A DNA stretch of 64,000 nucleotides from Corynespora cassiicola (GCA_022059125.1 JAEUWY010000016.1:930001-994000), one strand, 5' to 3'. Positions 11,939 to 23,290 are shown, counted from the stretch's first letter. Notes: generated by a model not told the origin, from the letters alone. Numbers and translations are program-made.

Positions 11939-13096
11939 TCACCTCGCTCCACTTCCACTGCCACTCCCGACCACCGCTCCTCCTCCTTCTAGCTCCACTG
12001 GCTCTTTGTTCTGTGCTTGTGATGGCATCTCATACACCGGATTCGCCTCGGTCTCCACGGGTCTTGTCTCCGCAGACGCTTCGTGTCCATACGTCGTAAA
12101 TCCACCAACCTTCTCATATCCTGGCGGAGGCGGATTTGCATACGCTTCCGCCTCCTTCTTGTTCCTCCTCCTGATGAGCCAGAACGCAGCGCCCGCAACG
12201 AGCGCAATGCCCACCACACCACCCACCACAGGCCCCGCAATCCACGCTTGTGACGAAGGTTCCGGCTCGGGGGTTTCCGATGGGAGCGTAGTGTCGGAAG
12301 GCAAGATGGATTGAAGAGAGGAGCCGGTAGTCGGTGGTACGGACCCAGACGATGCTCCCGTGGTGGTTGCGCGTACGGCCTCCCAGTTGCCTTTGTTCCA
12401 CTGGGGCCAGCATTGGTAGTTCATGATGGGAGCTTGGTCGCCGAGGGTGTGATATATGGTGCCTGTGACGCAACTGGCTTGTGCCGCGGTGCCGGAGCTG
12501 TGGTCTTGTCAGCGCGATTCCCATGATTCTGCTTGAATCCTGTGAAACGAAAGGGGTGGGGACCGAGAAGGTATACATACCATGTGGTTCTCTGATTACG
12601 ATTTGCTATGATGCTACCTCTCAGACAGGTGGTTCCGATTACGCAGGTGGTTCCTGCAAGACAGCAGCGCCCGAAGCTGCTCGAAGTTTGGAATGCTGAG
12701 CCCGATCTGCAGTCCCACCGGTCATCTATTCACACGATGAAAGTTAGCAACACGAGTATTCATAATTTACATCCAACTGCTACATCCCGAGCCTTCGCAA
12801 CAAATCTTGTACATTTGCCTCCCGTCTCCAACCTCGAAAATACGAGCCTCGGTGAATCCCCAGCGAAGCGCATACTAAAACTAATACTGAATGACGGAGA
12901 GGGATGGAAAGAACTCACAGTCGCCCTCTGTAGAGAACCACCCGATGAATAGGGGATCTGTTGTTGGGTCGGCGTCCTGCCGCTTCGCCGCCGGCGTGAT
13001 GAGCGCGGGCGCTGGACTCGAAGCTGCAAGGCTCGCCATGCCGACAAGCAAGAGCTCAAAGAGCTGTGAAGCCCTCATTTTGTGGTTTGTGAGCAA
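11939..13096 (-). CDS. Single-span membrane protein with eight-Cys ectodomain, paralogue B
   Basis: Exons are 12919-13096, 12581-12725 and 11939-12497 (introns 193 and 83 nt), giving 293 residues; an internal Met at 13078 (MRASQLFELLLVGMASLAAS) makes a better signal peptide and would give 287. The mature ectodomain follows a PAAKRQ site that resembles a Kex2-type cleavage. Its eight cysteines match paralogue A (DC, RCC, TC, TC, TC, SC, QC), with CVTGTIYHTLGD and QCWPQWNKGNWEAVRA. The transmembrane segment is GPVVGGVVGIALVAGAAFWL followed by IRRRNKK; the tail is Pro/Glu-rich and ends in a Gly/Ser run. The first intron is phase 1 and the second phase 2, as in paralogue A, so this is an old tandem duplication. 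The molecular function is unknown; a surface sensor or adhesion role is an inference. Confidence 0.78.
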
Positions 13097-13900
13097 AAAT
13101 GTCGTGCGATGGGTCAGGAACCCTCAAGAAATCGTCCTAAAGTGTGAGAAGGTACGTAGTAAGGATGTCGATCCAATATGTATCCGGCCTGGGAAACACC
13201 ACGCGTGTATAAATCCCAGCCAAAAAAGATATTTAAAGGGAAACTGTCGTACACGTTCGCAAATCGCAAGGATGAGAAGAAGAGAAAGGAAGAGAGGAAA
13301 CGAAATCCAGCCCGTCCATCTGCAAATCTGCACGCCACACCATCCCAGGCCCACCGCCTCTCCCCTCAGGCCCCCCATATTTCGCAATCCCACCACACAA
13401 ATTTCCCGTCCGCAGCGCGCCTATCCCCTCAGCCTTGGCGGGGCTGAGTTTAGCTCTAATGGACAAGCCGCACGTCGATCCCATCACTCGGGGATAAACA
13501 TAGCAGCACGAACCGGCCTAGCGCCCCTCGTCGCATGCACCGCGATCCGGACATGTCGCCACGTTTCGGGGCTGGGGAGACAGGGTGCGGCGGCACCACT
13601 GTATACCTGTGGAGAGCGTTTTGGCTGGGCGGACAGGGCTGGTGGACTGATTTCTTGCTTCCAAGTTTCGCGCCGAGTATGGTACCGGTACCGCGGAGCT
13701 TGATTGCACAGCCAAATCTTCAGCTCTGTGTGCAATTTTGCGGCGATGAGTGATGTAGTTTGGTATTGAAGTGTGCATGCTGGGTGTAATATCCACAGCT
13801 TCTTTTTTGCGGATTGACTCAAAGTGTTTGGCTTGCAGCGAGGTACCATCAGCTCGCTCTTCGTTCTTCGGCCGCGACTGACGTAGGTGGATTCAAGGTC
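13097..13900. other. Upstream region of paralogue B
   Basis: GC-balanced sequence with several overlapping open frames on both strands. None has recognisable domains or a convincing exon structure. It probably includes the promoter of the minus-strand membrane-protein gene. Confidence 0.45.
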
Positions 13901-16900
13901 CGTCCCTCAGCTTTGGGGGCGGATAAGTCACGTGCGGACCATATCTGGGAACATACCTAGGTACCTATCTGGGAGCGTACCTCACTGTAAACATGTTCAA
14001 TTTACAAACCGTTCAAACCATTCAAACCCAGGCGATTTTCATAAAGTCTCCCATGTATTGGAGAAACTCATTAGGACATTCAAGTGCTGCGAAATTTCCA
14101 ACCTGAAAATGGGCTAGGGACGGTACTATGAGAGCTTGACTAGCTCTAGAGGTGATGTTTCACTGTCAATAAGCTGCGCAATTGACAATACCCATAGACT
14201 TGATAGATGTATCGCCTTCCTTTTAACAAGACTTGAATGACGAGTGCTCCCATGTTTTGTATCTAATCATTTTCTATCATTTGCAGCTTTCGGTGATGTT
14301 TCTTAATCGCCATGTCATCATAAACATCATTACCAGATCGACACTCATCACTTCCACCACAGTCAAACTACCCCGAACATCTCCAAGAACTTGATTTATT
14401 TGTGCTAATAGCCTCAATTATTTGAAATATTCGTATTTCATATTGGAAAACCGTCAATTATGCCGCCTTTTTTCCATGCCCCATCTCCTTGCATCCCTCA
14501 CTAGCTCATCAGACGTGCGAGTGTGGTTTTTTTTTTTTACCCTGTACGCCACCTTTTCTCATACAGCGAATTTACCTGGGTCTAATGATCGTTTCTCTAG
14601 CTGCGCCATGAAATGTCCTATTCCTTACTTGAGACATTATGTGCCATTCAGGGCATTTCATGCTATCGAGACAAATACCCAACAGGGACAGACACGGCTC
14701 GCATGAAATTGTGCTTCACGCAATCTCATCCCAAAATTCCTCTCAAAGAAGATGGAATTGCTAGATTACCTCAAGAGTAGCAGGTGCACAAATGTAAATC
14801 TCGACTGCTGTTTGGCCGCCGGGACAGTTACGATGGGGCGCTATTGATTGCATCTCTGTCAGTCTCGACCACTCTTATCTTCCTAGGTTTTTCTTAGTTT
14901 AAATACATGCTGTGAGCGTCATGTGTCCAGCCAACTTTCGTTGACCGATCTGGCCTTTCTGTCAGAAGACCATGACCGCATCTGCAACTTCGTTCCTAGA
15001 GGCCCAATCCTTTGCAACACGGCATCGAATCTTAACACCTGAGAAAATTTTATGCCTATCATGTGTATCAAATCATGAAGGGGGGGGGGTCTTTGGAAGA
15101 CGGTATTCTTTTGCATGTGATTAGACACAAATGCTTTCTTGAAATCATGGCTAGTTTATTCCTCCAGTTTTGGGCTTGGATGTTTATGACATGTCTCTGA
15201 GAACAGCGTCAAAGGAGGCGCCGAACGACGGGGCAATTTGACTTTATATCATTTGATTATGGGCTGTTTTAGGTGATTCTTTCACAAACATGGGACTTTA
15301 TGGAGTTTTTTTTCGTGTTTTGGATTGCGAACATACAATGGAACCCAGAAGAATATGGGTGGCTATGTGTTGAACTCGGGTTCTCGGGAAGATAAGGGCA
15401 GCTTAAATCAAACCCTTCATCAGAAAAATAGTACTACAAAGTCTCCATACAACAGCACTAGTAGATTTTTTATTTGAAATGTTTAGACGGCATGATATGC
15501 CTGTTGTTGTAAGTTTTTGGAACTTGTAGTACCCCGTTCCAGACATGATTCAACATTCATGTTTATTTTGTAATATGGAGCCTTGTACTTCATATCGCAC
15601 TTTCAGAGGAGAATAGTAAAGCAAGAGCACATGTGTCCATTTTCTTTAATACTTTTAGTCAAATTATAGCGCAAAACTCCGCACTAGAAGTGAATTTTGT
15701 AAAATATCTTCTTGTAGACCAAAAGTTCCCACAATAAGCCCATTAATGTAGCTTCTTAAACAGACTTGAAGGCGTGTAGTCATCTTTGTTTCGGATGGTC
15801 GTTTTAATCAAGGACATAGGTGGGTTTAGATCATTTGCAGCCAAATGACCAGTTTCCTTATAATAAACTATAGGCAATTCGATCAAATAGGTCATAGAAT
15901 GTTTTGTCAAGCGATGGTTTAAGCGAAACTGTTGTTTATACCTTTGTTCATTCGCACTAACGTCTGCTAATTGGATTGCACTGGAGCCTCTCCCATATGA
16001 ATAGCTGTAATCACATAGCTTAGGCATACGGCCTGCTGGAATCGATTGTGGAGCCTACAGAGCTGTCAGGCACTATCTAAAGACTATCATGCTAGATTAC
16101 TTTCTGTTTGGTGCTTTAGAATTGTGAACATCCTAGCAATTCTTCATGGGCCCAGTACTAGTGGTAGATTTGAGCCGATGCGCTGAATCGCTTTTCTTCA
16201 CATCGGCTACAAAGGGAGTCTAGGAATTCCAGGACACTCATGATTGAGTGGTTCCAGATCATAAAACACTCGATAAGGAATCCAGAAATTTATCGATACT
16301 TTTTTCAACAAAGGGCTGCACACATGGAAAGCCTAGTTAGCCTTGGGATTGATGCACATCATCATGGTATTTCCAGTATTCGAAATGCCATTTTATACCG
16401 CAGGGAATCTTTGTGCCCACCCAGCACTAGTGGAACATGAGACATGCAATCTTTTGTCAAGCTCAAAAGCCGCACTCGGACATACACTGTAATACAGATA
16501 ATGTTTGGAACCCAGAAACATGCCTAGAGAATTGCTTTATTTTACAGTCTTGAGCCAAAACACAATCTTAGCTACAAAAAATGCTTTATCCCCACTCTCT
16601 ACTAGCATGCGACCATGGCCATGGTTTTTCAGGACATGACTCCACATGCCAATGGTAAAAATTAGGTCCTCTTTAGACACACACTGTCAGGCATTGACTC
16701 TTTTTCAACCCTAAGATTTAATCTCCCAATGCACTCAAAAACATTAGGTTGTTGAATCTAGTCTATTAGACATCGTGTCCTTATATCCGGTGGCCATTAT
16801 AGCATATTTCAGGTCAAAGAACGGCGCATGTCATGAACTCCGATATTTTATTCGGTTTAAGAAGGGCCATATTGTCATGCTTGGTTGATTGAAGATGTCT

Positions 16901-17240
16901 CAGAATTCCTCATTATTGCAAAATCGCTCTCTTTAGACTCATAATGGGTAGACATGTGTTCCACAAACTGTCGTCTGTTGACGGGGAAGAAACACACCCA
17001 TTTGTCGACATCGGAATTTGCGACGTCTGATATAATCTTAATTCCATCTTATAGGTAGTTTTGTGTTTTATCGCTTTGTCATTCACAGAGGCATACCCTT
17101 GTTCCGATTCCTTTGGATTTTAGGTTGTTTGCACAGCCAGGATTATACCGACGCCATACCATTTTTCGGGGGTATGTTGGCGAAACACATGCACACGGCC
17201 GGTTATAGCCGCATGTGGCCCCCCAAAAGCAGAAGACGCA
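13901..17240. other. AT-enriched gene-free tract, probable decayed repeat
   Basis: About 3.3 kb with visibly lower GC than the flanks, frequent stop codons in all frames and no open frame with recognisable homology. It includes a G10 homopolymer at 15080-15089 and, at 16044-16100, a relic of the terminal repeat of the MITE-like family (GATTGTGGAGCCTACAGAGC). Such tracts in ascomycetes are usually RIP-degraded transposons. I could not identify the parent element, so that reading is an inference. Confidence 0.5.
16044..16100 (+). repeat. MITE-family terminal relic
   Basis: GATTGTGGAGCCTACAGAGC at 16044 matches the right terminal repeat of the element at 26503-26745 with a single mismatch over its first 20 bases, followed by weaker similarity (CACTATC, TAGATTA). 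No matching left end was found nearby. Confidence 0.5.
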
Positions 17241-18602
17241 TCAGCTGAACTGCTTGCGAGGAGTCTGCCTGACTTCCGACTTGTGCCCGGGCTCAGACAT
17301 CTGGACGTTCAGTGCGTCGAGCTTCTCCCACGGCAAGCTGAGGAATTCATGCTTGTTCTTCCAGCGGATCGACTCGGCCTTGAACTCTTCGGCCTCGGAG
17401 GGCGGAGGTGGAGGATCGGTGACTTTTGTAATGAGATATGCAGTCGAGGCTTCGGCCAATCCGTAGATGAGGACCCCGACCAGTGGAATCTTCACAAATA
17501 CGAAGAAGCCCAGGCCAAAGCCAAACAAAACACCGGCTCGGTCCTTGAACCAGAGCTTCTTCTGCTCCTTGTTGTATTGCACGCGTGCAAAGTACGGCTC
17601 GAGCTGGGAACGGTCAGCAACTCGGCAAAACAAAAAAACAGGGCCCACAAATGATATTCCTTACGAGTTCACGCATCAGCGTCCGAGATGAAAAGTACGA
17701 CTGGAGGAAGGTGACGAGATATCGACGCGGCAGTAAAAGGGAACCTCCGAATATGGCCAGTGCGGGCTTCTGTCCGACGGCGCCGCTGAAGGTGTAGAAA
17801 CTTGCAGCGGGCAGGACAAAGCGGCCAATGTATGGGATGTAGGACAGAGCCAGCACCGCCAGGGAAATGGCGGTCTTCCTGCCGTATCTCGTGGCAAACA
17901 GGAGAATGGTCTGCTTGAGGGGCTTCTTCTCGCCCTTGGGCTTTTGTGTAGGGTACATCTGAAGGTTCGGATAGTAGAGGGCACGGAGGGTGTGGGGATC
18001 CTCGGACTTGTGCTTTTGCACATAGGTCTGATCGACCCAGCGGAGGCTGTCCATGAACATGATGTCAAGGGTCGGGGTGATGTAGCGCATGAGGGTCATG
18101 AGGAAGAAGGGGACCTGCAGCACAGAGTGCTCCAGGAAGTGCAGGCCACTCGAGACGGCATTGTCCCACTGGGCGTGGTCCATGTCGACGAGGAAGGACA
18201 GGAACCATAGCAGACCCCTCACACCGACAATCTGGCGGTGCTCGTTAGGAAGTGTTTTTTTTAGGGATATAATTTCTCAACAGCATGTCCAGCTGCGGCC
18301 GGAGATGCCCCGCGTGCTCACGGCCCAGCTGTATCTGGGGGCAGGGATTGGGGCCCGGCTGGCGAGGACGTACCGGGATGGCGACCACGATGCGAATGGC
18401 CACGCCGGCGGCTACAGCCAGGGCGGCCTGGCGGTAGTGGGTCGAGGTGAAGAGATCGGGGTTCTGCAGGGCACGGTGGACTGGAGGCCAGTCAGTGAGC
18501 GGATAGGCGAGACAGCGGGGGCAGCGAAGCAAGGGGAGGCGTACCGCCCACCAGGGTGAGCTGAGCACCACGCAGGATGGCATTGGGGTCGAAGTTGGAC
18601 AT
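17241..18602 (-). CDS. UsgS-type multi-pass transmembrane protein
   Basis: Four exons (18545-18602, 18374-18480, 17665-18231, 17241-17603) give 364 residues; introns are 64, 142 and 61 nt. The start MSNFDPNAILRGAQLTLVG, then HRALQNPDLFTSTHYRQAAL, matches what I remember of fungal proteins annotated as transmembrane protein UsgS. Hydrophobic segments are seen at AALAVAAGVAIRIVVAIP, VRGLLWFLSFLVDMDHA, the ISLAVLALSYIPYIGRFVLP region and GVLFGFGLGFFVFVKIPL, VGVLIYGLAEASTAYLI. The tail is charged (KNKHEFLSLPWEKLDALNVQ). The biochemical role is not known to me. It is divergent from INP1 over a shared 562-bp upstream region. Confidence 0.82.
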
Positions 18603-19164
18603 GTTTCGCCGCGGTTCGCACTGCTGGCGGTGGTGTTCTGGTGGTGAGATGCGGTGCTGGCTGAGACGACGCTGGGTGCGAGGCCTGCGGGACCTGGAGA
18701 GCCTGGCCAATGACGTCGTGCGCGCACTCCGGACCACCCGCCTGCGCTGTCTCGGGGGCGTCTGCTGCGCGTCGGCGTGCCTGCAGCGGTGGCCATTACT
18801 TATTCCCCTATGCTCGCCGTCGCCGTGAGTCGCAAGCTCCAGACCATTGCGCGCCGGTATGATTGCGACGGCCAATTACGCCAGCTGCGCCCGCTACGCC
18901 CATGGCGCCCATGACGGCCGCTGCCAGGCTGACGCGCTGCCTCCCTGGCGCCGATCGCCGCTCGAAACCAGCGCTCTCTTGGCGGCCCCCCGGCGGCCTC
19001 GAGGGAACCGCGACCTGGCCCTCGCCAACTCCTCCTCCCCGTCCTCTCACCCCCCATCTCCCTCCGCCCACCGATCTCCGCCGACGCCCTCGCCGCTGCT
19101 GCTGCTGCACGCGACCCTGCTCACCCACGCCCTGGCACAGCAATGCGAGCTGCGGGCCGTCGCC
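18603..19164. promoter_or_regulatory. Shared divergent promoter region of the UsgS-like gene and INP1
   Basis: The region lies between two head-to-head start codons. It is very GC-rich with many CG/GC-rich blocks and pyrimidine-rich stretches before the INP1 start. No discrete binding site is claimed. Confidence 0.45.
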
Positions 19165-21012
19165 ATGTCGTCGCCCTCGCCCTCGCCCTCGCCGTCCAGG
19201 ATCCCCGTCCCTGCACCGCCGCCCGCCGCCTCCTCCAGCGCCAGTAGTGCCCGCCGCTCCTTCACCCTCCCCGCGCGTATCTCGAGCAGGCCGCCGCCTG
19301 CTCCCGCCCCGGCTCCCAGTGCAGATGGCATAGAAACCCTTTTCGTTTCGTCCTCGACCAAGATTGTCTCCTTCACAGCCGCCAGAGCCCGTCGCTCTTC
19401 GCCCGCGCGCCGCTCCCCCTCGCGTCGTCACAGCAGCAGAAATGCCAGCCCCGGGACGCCCGCTGCCATATCGTGGGGATCGGCCACGGAGCGGACGCTC
19501 GCTGCTGGTGAGTGGAAACATCCGTGCTCCGCAAGATTTTCTATGCTAATCTCCCACTTAGGCGTTTTGCGAATCTACCGCGTGACCTCGTCCAACGTCT
19601 CGTTCCTCAACTCAGGCAACCTGCTGCACACCATCTTTCCCAAGTCGCAGTGCTGGTGTGTTGACGGAGAAGCAAAGTTTGTCTTGCGCATCCGCCAGGA
19701 CTCGTACTACCGTATCGAGCTCCCTTACGAGTCGGAAGAGGACAAGGAAAAGGTTGAACAGTTCAAGCTCGTGTTAGACCAGGTGCTGCAGTACGAGAAA
19801 ACGCCATGCCCCTTCAATCGTGCGTTTGAAGTGCAGCTGCCTGAACGGCCCAAGACGCCGCCGCGGAGACGGCCCAAGAGGACCCCAGAGAAAGCAAAGA
19901 AGTGGCTTTTCGATAAGACATGGGTACCAGAGGCCGACTGCAGACCTTCGACCCCCAACCAAGAAGGCTCAGACTCTGGTACCACCTCTTCCTATGAAGA
20001 GGATGATCGCTCTAGCGTCAACACTGACTCCATCGAAGTAGTGCCCGAGTCCCCCGTGACTGTCATGGACACCCCTCCCAAGCTGACGGTGAGACCTACG
20101 CGCGCACCTTCTGTGGCAGAGCGAGCAAAGATATTCGGCGCGCGAGCCGTCACGGCGCCGCTGAGGCCGAATGCTCCCCCATCCTCTGGGCTGCCGACAC
20201 CTGAGCCCTCGAGATCGCGCGAGCGGCGCCTCGATCAGCTGCGTGGAGACGAACATGCAGATTCGCCCGATGCGACTAGCCTCATGTCCAGTGTAGATTC
20301 CTTCCATTCAGTTGACACTGCAGAGCAAAATGATCCGCCCTCTCCACCATATCTGGATGCTGAGACTGAGCTTCTCAATCCTTGGGCGGACGCCCAGCCG
20401 AGTGAGGACGAGAGGGGCCGCAGTCGTCATCGTCGTCAGATATCAGAGGTTACCCTTCGGGCTTCCTCGGACCCCGTCGACGAACCTCTAAAGACGCCCA
20501 CCATCAACGTGCATCCGGCCTCGTCTCCCGGGCCAGGCATTCACATCTCATCGGCCCCGTCTACCCCTCCGCTTGTCAGCGACTCGGACGAGGATAGCGT
20601 GGAGCCACCTTTCCTGGACACCCCGCCAGACACAATCAGACTGAGGAAGCTTACTGGTGCCTCACAACGGCGGGCGTTCTCGCCCATGCCCCACCCCCAG
20701 AATCTGATCGTCCCGGCGACGACCAGGCCGAAAAATCAATTCACGACTGCTTTGATTCGCAAGACGTGCGAGATTGTTCTTGGACCTCCCGCCCATCTGG
20801 TCACGCTTATGCTGAGCATTGCCGCGAAGATCTCCAACGGAGCCTTTGGCTTCAACACGTACCGGGTGCGTCACACGGGGGAGAAGATCCCATGCAGCTG
20901 GGAGTCGAGTGACGAAGACAATTGGTCGGATGAAGACGACTTCGGCATTCCACTGTCAAACATGGATGGTTCGGCTCTCCGCCGAAGGAATATTGCCGGT
21001 GAACTTGATTGA
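19165..21012 (+). CDS. INP1: Inheritance of peroxisomes protein 1
   Basis: Exons are 19165-19507 and 19562-21012, giving 597 residues. Inp1 tethers peroxisomes to the cell cortex or ER so that mother cells keep a share at division. The Inp1 domain spans about residues 55-195: IETLFVSSSTKIVSFTA, ERTLAAGVLRIYRVTSSNVS, FLNSGNLLHTIFPKSQCWCV, DGEAKFVLRIRQDSYYRIEL and YEKTPCPFNRAFEVQLPERP. The rest is Ser/Pro-rich and acidic and looks disordered, with a Pro-rich N-terminus (SPSPSPSPSRIPVPAPPP). The 54-nt intron (GTGAGT, TGCTAAT, TTAG) is in frame and free of stops, so its retention would insert 18 residues just before LRIYRV. An upstream in-frame extension to 18847 looks like untranslated GC-rich DNA, so I chose the ATG at 19165. 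Confidence 0.9.
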   Translation: MSSPSPSPSPSRIPVPAPPPAASSSASSARRSFTLPARISSRPPPAPAPAPSADGIETLFVSSSTKIVSFTAARARRSSPARRSPSRRHSSRNASPGTPAAISWGSATERTLAAGEWKHPCSARFSMLISHLGVLRIYRVTSSNVSFLNSGNLLHTIFPKSQCWCVDGEAKFVLRIRQDSYYRIELPYESEEDKEKVEQFKLVLDQVLQYEKTPCPFNRAFEVQLPERPKTPPRRRPKRTPEKAKKWLFDKTWVPEADCRPSTPNQEGSDSGTTSSYEEDDRSSVNTDSIEVVPESPVTVMDTPPKLTVRPTRAPSVAERAKIFGARAVTAPLRPNAPPSSGLPTPEPSRSRERRLDQLRGDEHADSPDATSLMSSVDSFHSVDTAEQNDPPSPPYLDAETELLNPWADAQPSEDERGRSRHRRQISEVTLRASSDPVDEPLKTPTINVHPASSPGPGIHISSAPSTPPLVSDSDEDSVEPPFLDTPPDTIRLRKLTGASQRRAFSPMPHPQNLIVPATTRPKNQFTTALIRKTCEIVLGPPAHLVTLMLSIAAKISNGAFGFNTYRVRHTGEKIPCSWESSDEDNWSDEDDFGIPLSNMDGSALRRRNIAGELD

Positions 21013-22178
21013 ACTTCAACATGCTTTCCACGTCAAACTACATTGATGATACCAGGAGTTTATGATTGCATCTACCCCAGCGCAAGAGCTAGGCGGTTTT
21101 CGGTCTCTTTTTTTATTGTACTATATTGGAAGGACTTTTTGAACGATATATCGTTGTAATGCCATAGCATAGGGGTCTTCAGGGTTGACCTACCACGAAT
21201 CATTACCTGCATCTTTGCCTGTCGAACCTTTTCCTTAGCCCGCCCGGTCCGAAGTGCATACATATGCAATGCGCATGCGTATGTCAGTAATACCGGCGCC
21301 CCACCGGTTCCCAAATTCTCACAGGGCCTGACTGACGGGCTGAGCCGTTCAGCTATCTTGGTCCGCTGCTGTCCACACAGCGGGACCCGTTTGCTGATCG
21401 GCGTCCTCCCGCATCCACACAATGGAAGGCTTGGAAGCTTTCGAACCAATACCATTCCGTCGCCGTGCACGCTGAAATCGCATTCACCGCCATAATCCGG
21501 TCTCCATTCTCCCAATCCGTCGACTGAACGCAGCGCTGCGGTCTCGTTTTCCGCCATGCGCCTACGCTGACTGTGCGTCAGCGCGTGGTCGTGACCCACC
21601 ACTACCATCGCCACTACCATCACCGCTCCGGCCAGTTCCGTGGACGCGGTGCTCATCTGACGTCCCACACCTCCACCGCCGCAGGGCCATCGTTGCATGT
21701 CGCTTCCCAAGCGCGGCTGTCAATTGTGCTTGATGGGGCCAGCGATGTGGTGGGTGGGAGCAGGGAATGGTGGACCCAGCCATGCGCGAGAGCCCAGCCT
21801 CCCCCATGCGCTGGCTTACGGCCCAAAGCCATGCTTTTTGCACGTCATGAGCGCACCAGCCAGCACAGCTGGAGCGCTTCACCGACGCTTCTATGTAGGT
21901 GGCGGGGGATGGTAATCCCGAGCTGGAGTGTTTTTAAAAGGTGGTGGGGGGATGTGTGCGTTGGTCGCAGGTGTAAGGTTTGCTGTGCGCTTTGGCACCG
22001 CGAGTTTGATCACCATACACACAACCAGCCTGCCTTCTTTTTTTTTCAAATATCGATCTCACCCACGGGCGGTTTTGCGCACGAACACACATACGATCGA
22101 AGGAACGCACACGGACGGAAGGACGGAAGGGGAGAAAGAGCTAGGAGCACGTCTGGAGTTATCGAGGGGAATGCACAC
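21013..22178. other. Intergenic interval after INP1
   Basis: 3' flank of INP1, then an upstream region with G-rich blocks (21905-21955) and a T11 run near 22039. A 212-codon minus-strand frame at 21072-21710 has no recognisable features and was not accepted. Confidence 0.45.
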
Positions 22179-22814
22179 ATGCCGCACCTGACTTCCCCGC
22201 CGCCGCTACCTGGGCGCAATCCGCGCCGTCCCCCATGGAAGGACTACCACAGCCGCGGAAAAGCGAGTCCATGTGAGCTGCTGCCAGGGCTCGAGCTCAA
22301 GGATACGGAAACGGAGCTGCTGCCCCGGCCCCTGGCGGTGCCCCGGAAAAAGACGCCTCCCCTGCCACCACCGCCGGTACAGCAGCAGCAGCAGCAGAGG
22401 CAAATCTTCGAGGATGTGATTCATGTCAAGGTCTTTGAGTTGGGGGAGGGGGAGCCGCCATCGCCGGTGTTGTCGTTGCGGTCGTTGGATTCACACTCGT
22501 CATCTTCGTCTTCGTCGAAGGCTTCATCGACGTCCTCTGCGTCATCGGCATCGACGTGTTCATCGAGGGGTTCTACAACAGACGGAGAGTTTCCTGCGAC
22601 GCCGCCCAGGCCTTGGATCCACACGCCGTGGATGGAGCATTGGATGGCGCCCAAGCAGAGGCTGCGGCGCGTGACGTCGCCGAGGGAGGAATCACTCAGG
22701 GGGATCAGGAATCGCGAGTCGGATGCGTGTTTGCAGCGGCTATACGATGAGTGCACGGTTGCATACTTGGAGGGGAGGGTGTTTGGGGAGTTGGATGTGA
22801 TTTTAGAGATGTGA
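22179..22814 (+). CDS. Low-complexity orphan protein
   Basis: This is a single-exon frame of 211 residues starting MPHLTSPPPLPGRNPRRPPW. It has a Pro-rich segment with a glutamine run (PPPPVQQQQQQRQIF), a conserved-looking block VIHVKVFELGEGEPPSPVLS, a long Ser run and a basic C-terminal third (WMAPKQRLRRVTSPREESLR) ending in AYLEGRVFGELDVILEM. No domain is recognised. The frame stays open 202 codons upstream, but that part reads as non-coding. The 5' half is C-rich and the 3' half G-rich on the coding strand, as in other genes here. It could be a real lineage-specific gene or fortuitous; I lean to real because of the block structure. Confidence 0.45.
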   Translation: MPHLTSPPPLPGRNPRRPPWKDYHSRGKASPCELLPGLELKDTETELLPRPLAVPRKKTPPLPPPPVQQQQQQRQIFEDVIHVKVFELGEGEPPSPVLSLRSLDSHSSSSSSSKASSTSSASSASTCSSRGSTTDGEFPATPPRPWIHTPWMEHWMAPKQRLRRVTSPREESLRGIRNRESDACLQRLYDECTVAYLEGRVFGELDVILEM

Positions 22815-23283
22815 GCGAGGGTGGGGGATGGGGGGTGGGGGATTTGGTGATGAGTTACGATGTTACGGCCTTGATGATGGGATTGGGGGCACCCGATTTT
22901 TGTGGGGGATTCAATATGATACCAACGGTTTTTTCGTTCGCTTTGTTTCGGGTTCGGATCGGGAGTGTGGGGTTGGCAATATCTAATGTCTGTGGGCATG
23001 GAGCGCAAGGCTGGATTAGTAGCATTGGCATAACGATTGTCGGTTTTCTCGATACTTGGTACATGAAATTCCAGGGATGGTCTAGGGACGTGTACTTTGA
23101 AACATGGTACCCGATATCGCCAATGGAGAAATACCCCACCCGAGTATTGTTCCAATAATACCCTCATATTCTATCCCCGCATCTTGTTTGTCGATCGCGG
23201 GTGCTCATGACTTATCTCCGCGCTCGAGCGTCTGTATGTCACATGAGGCTTCAAGGCCGTGTACCACCGGTAGCCGGAGAGGG

Positions 23284-23290
23284 TATATAA
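23284..23290 (+). promoter_or_regulatory. TATA-box candidate
   Basis: TATATAA occurs in the context GGGTATATAAACCCC, followed by a pyrimidine-rich stretch and an ACGCACAAG element about 50 bases later. This is a textbook fungal core-promoter layout ahead of the ATG at 23376. Confidence 0.4.

Noticed and set aside
12891..13703. 270-codon plus-strand frame
   Set aside because: Overlaps the first exon of the minus-strand membrane-protein gene and shows no domain, signal or block structure.
15743..16027. 94-codon minus-strand frame in the AT-enriched tract
   Set aside because: No transposase or other motif; a frame of this length is expected by chance in 3.3 kb.
18847..19164. In-frame upstream extension of INP1
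   Set aside because: Ala/Pro/Arg-rich translation of GC-rich DNA in the divergent promoter; a later ATG lies just before the family-like Ser/Pro-rich N-terminus.
21072..21710. 212-codon minus-strand frame
   Set aside because: No recognisable features and no plausible exon partner; lies in an intergenic interval.
21573..22178. Upstream in-frame extension of the low-complexity orphan gene
   Set aside because: His/Cys/Trp-rich, no similarity of style to the downstream blocks, and crosses T-rich promoter-like DNA.
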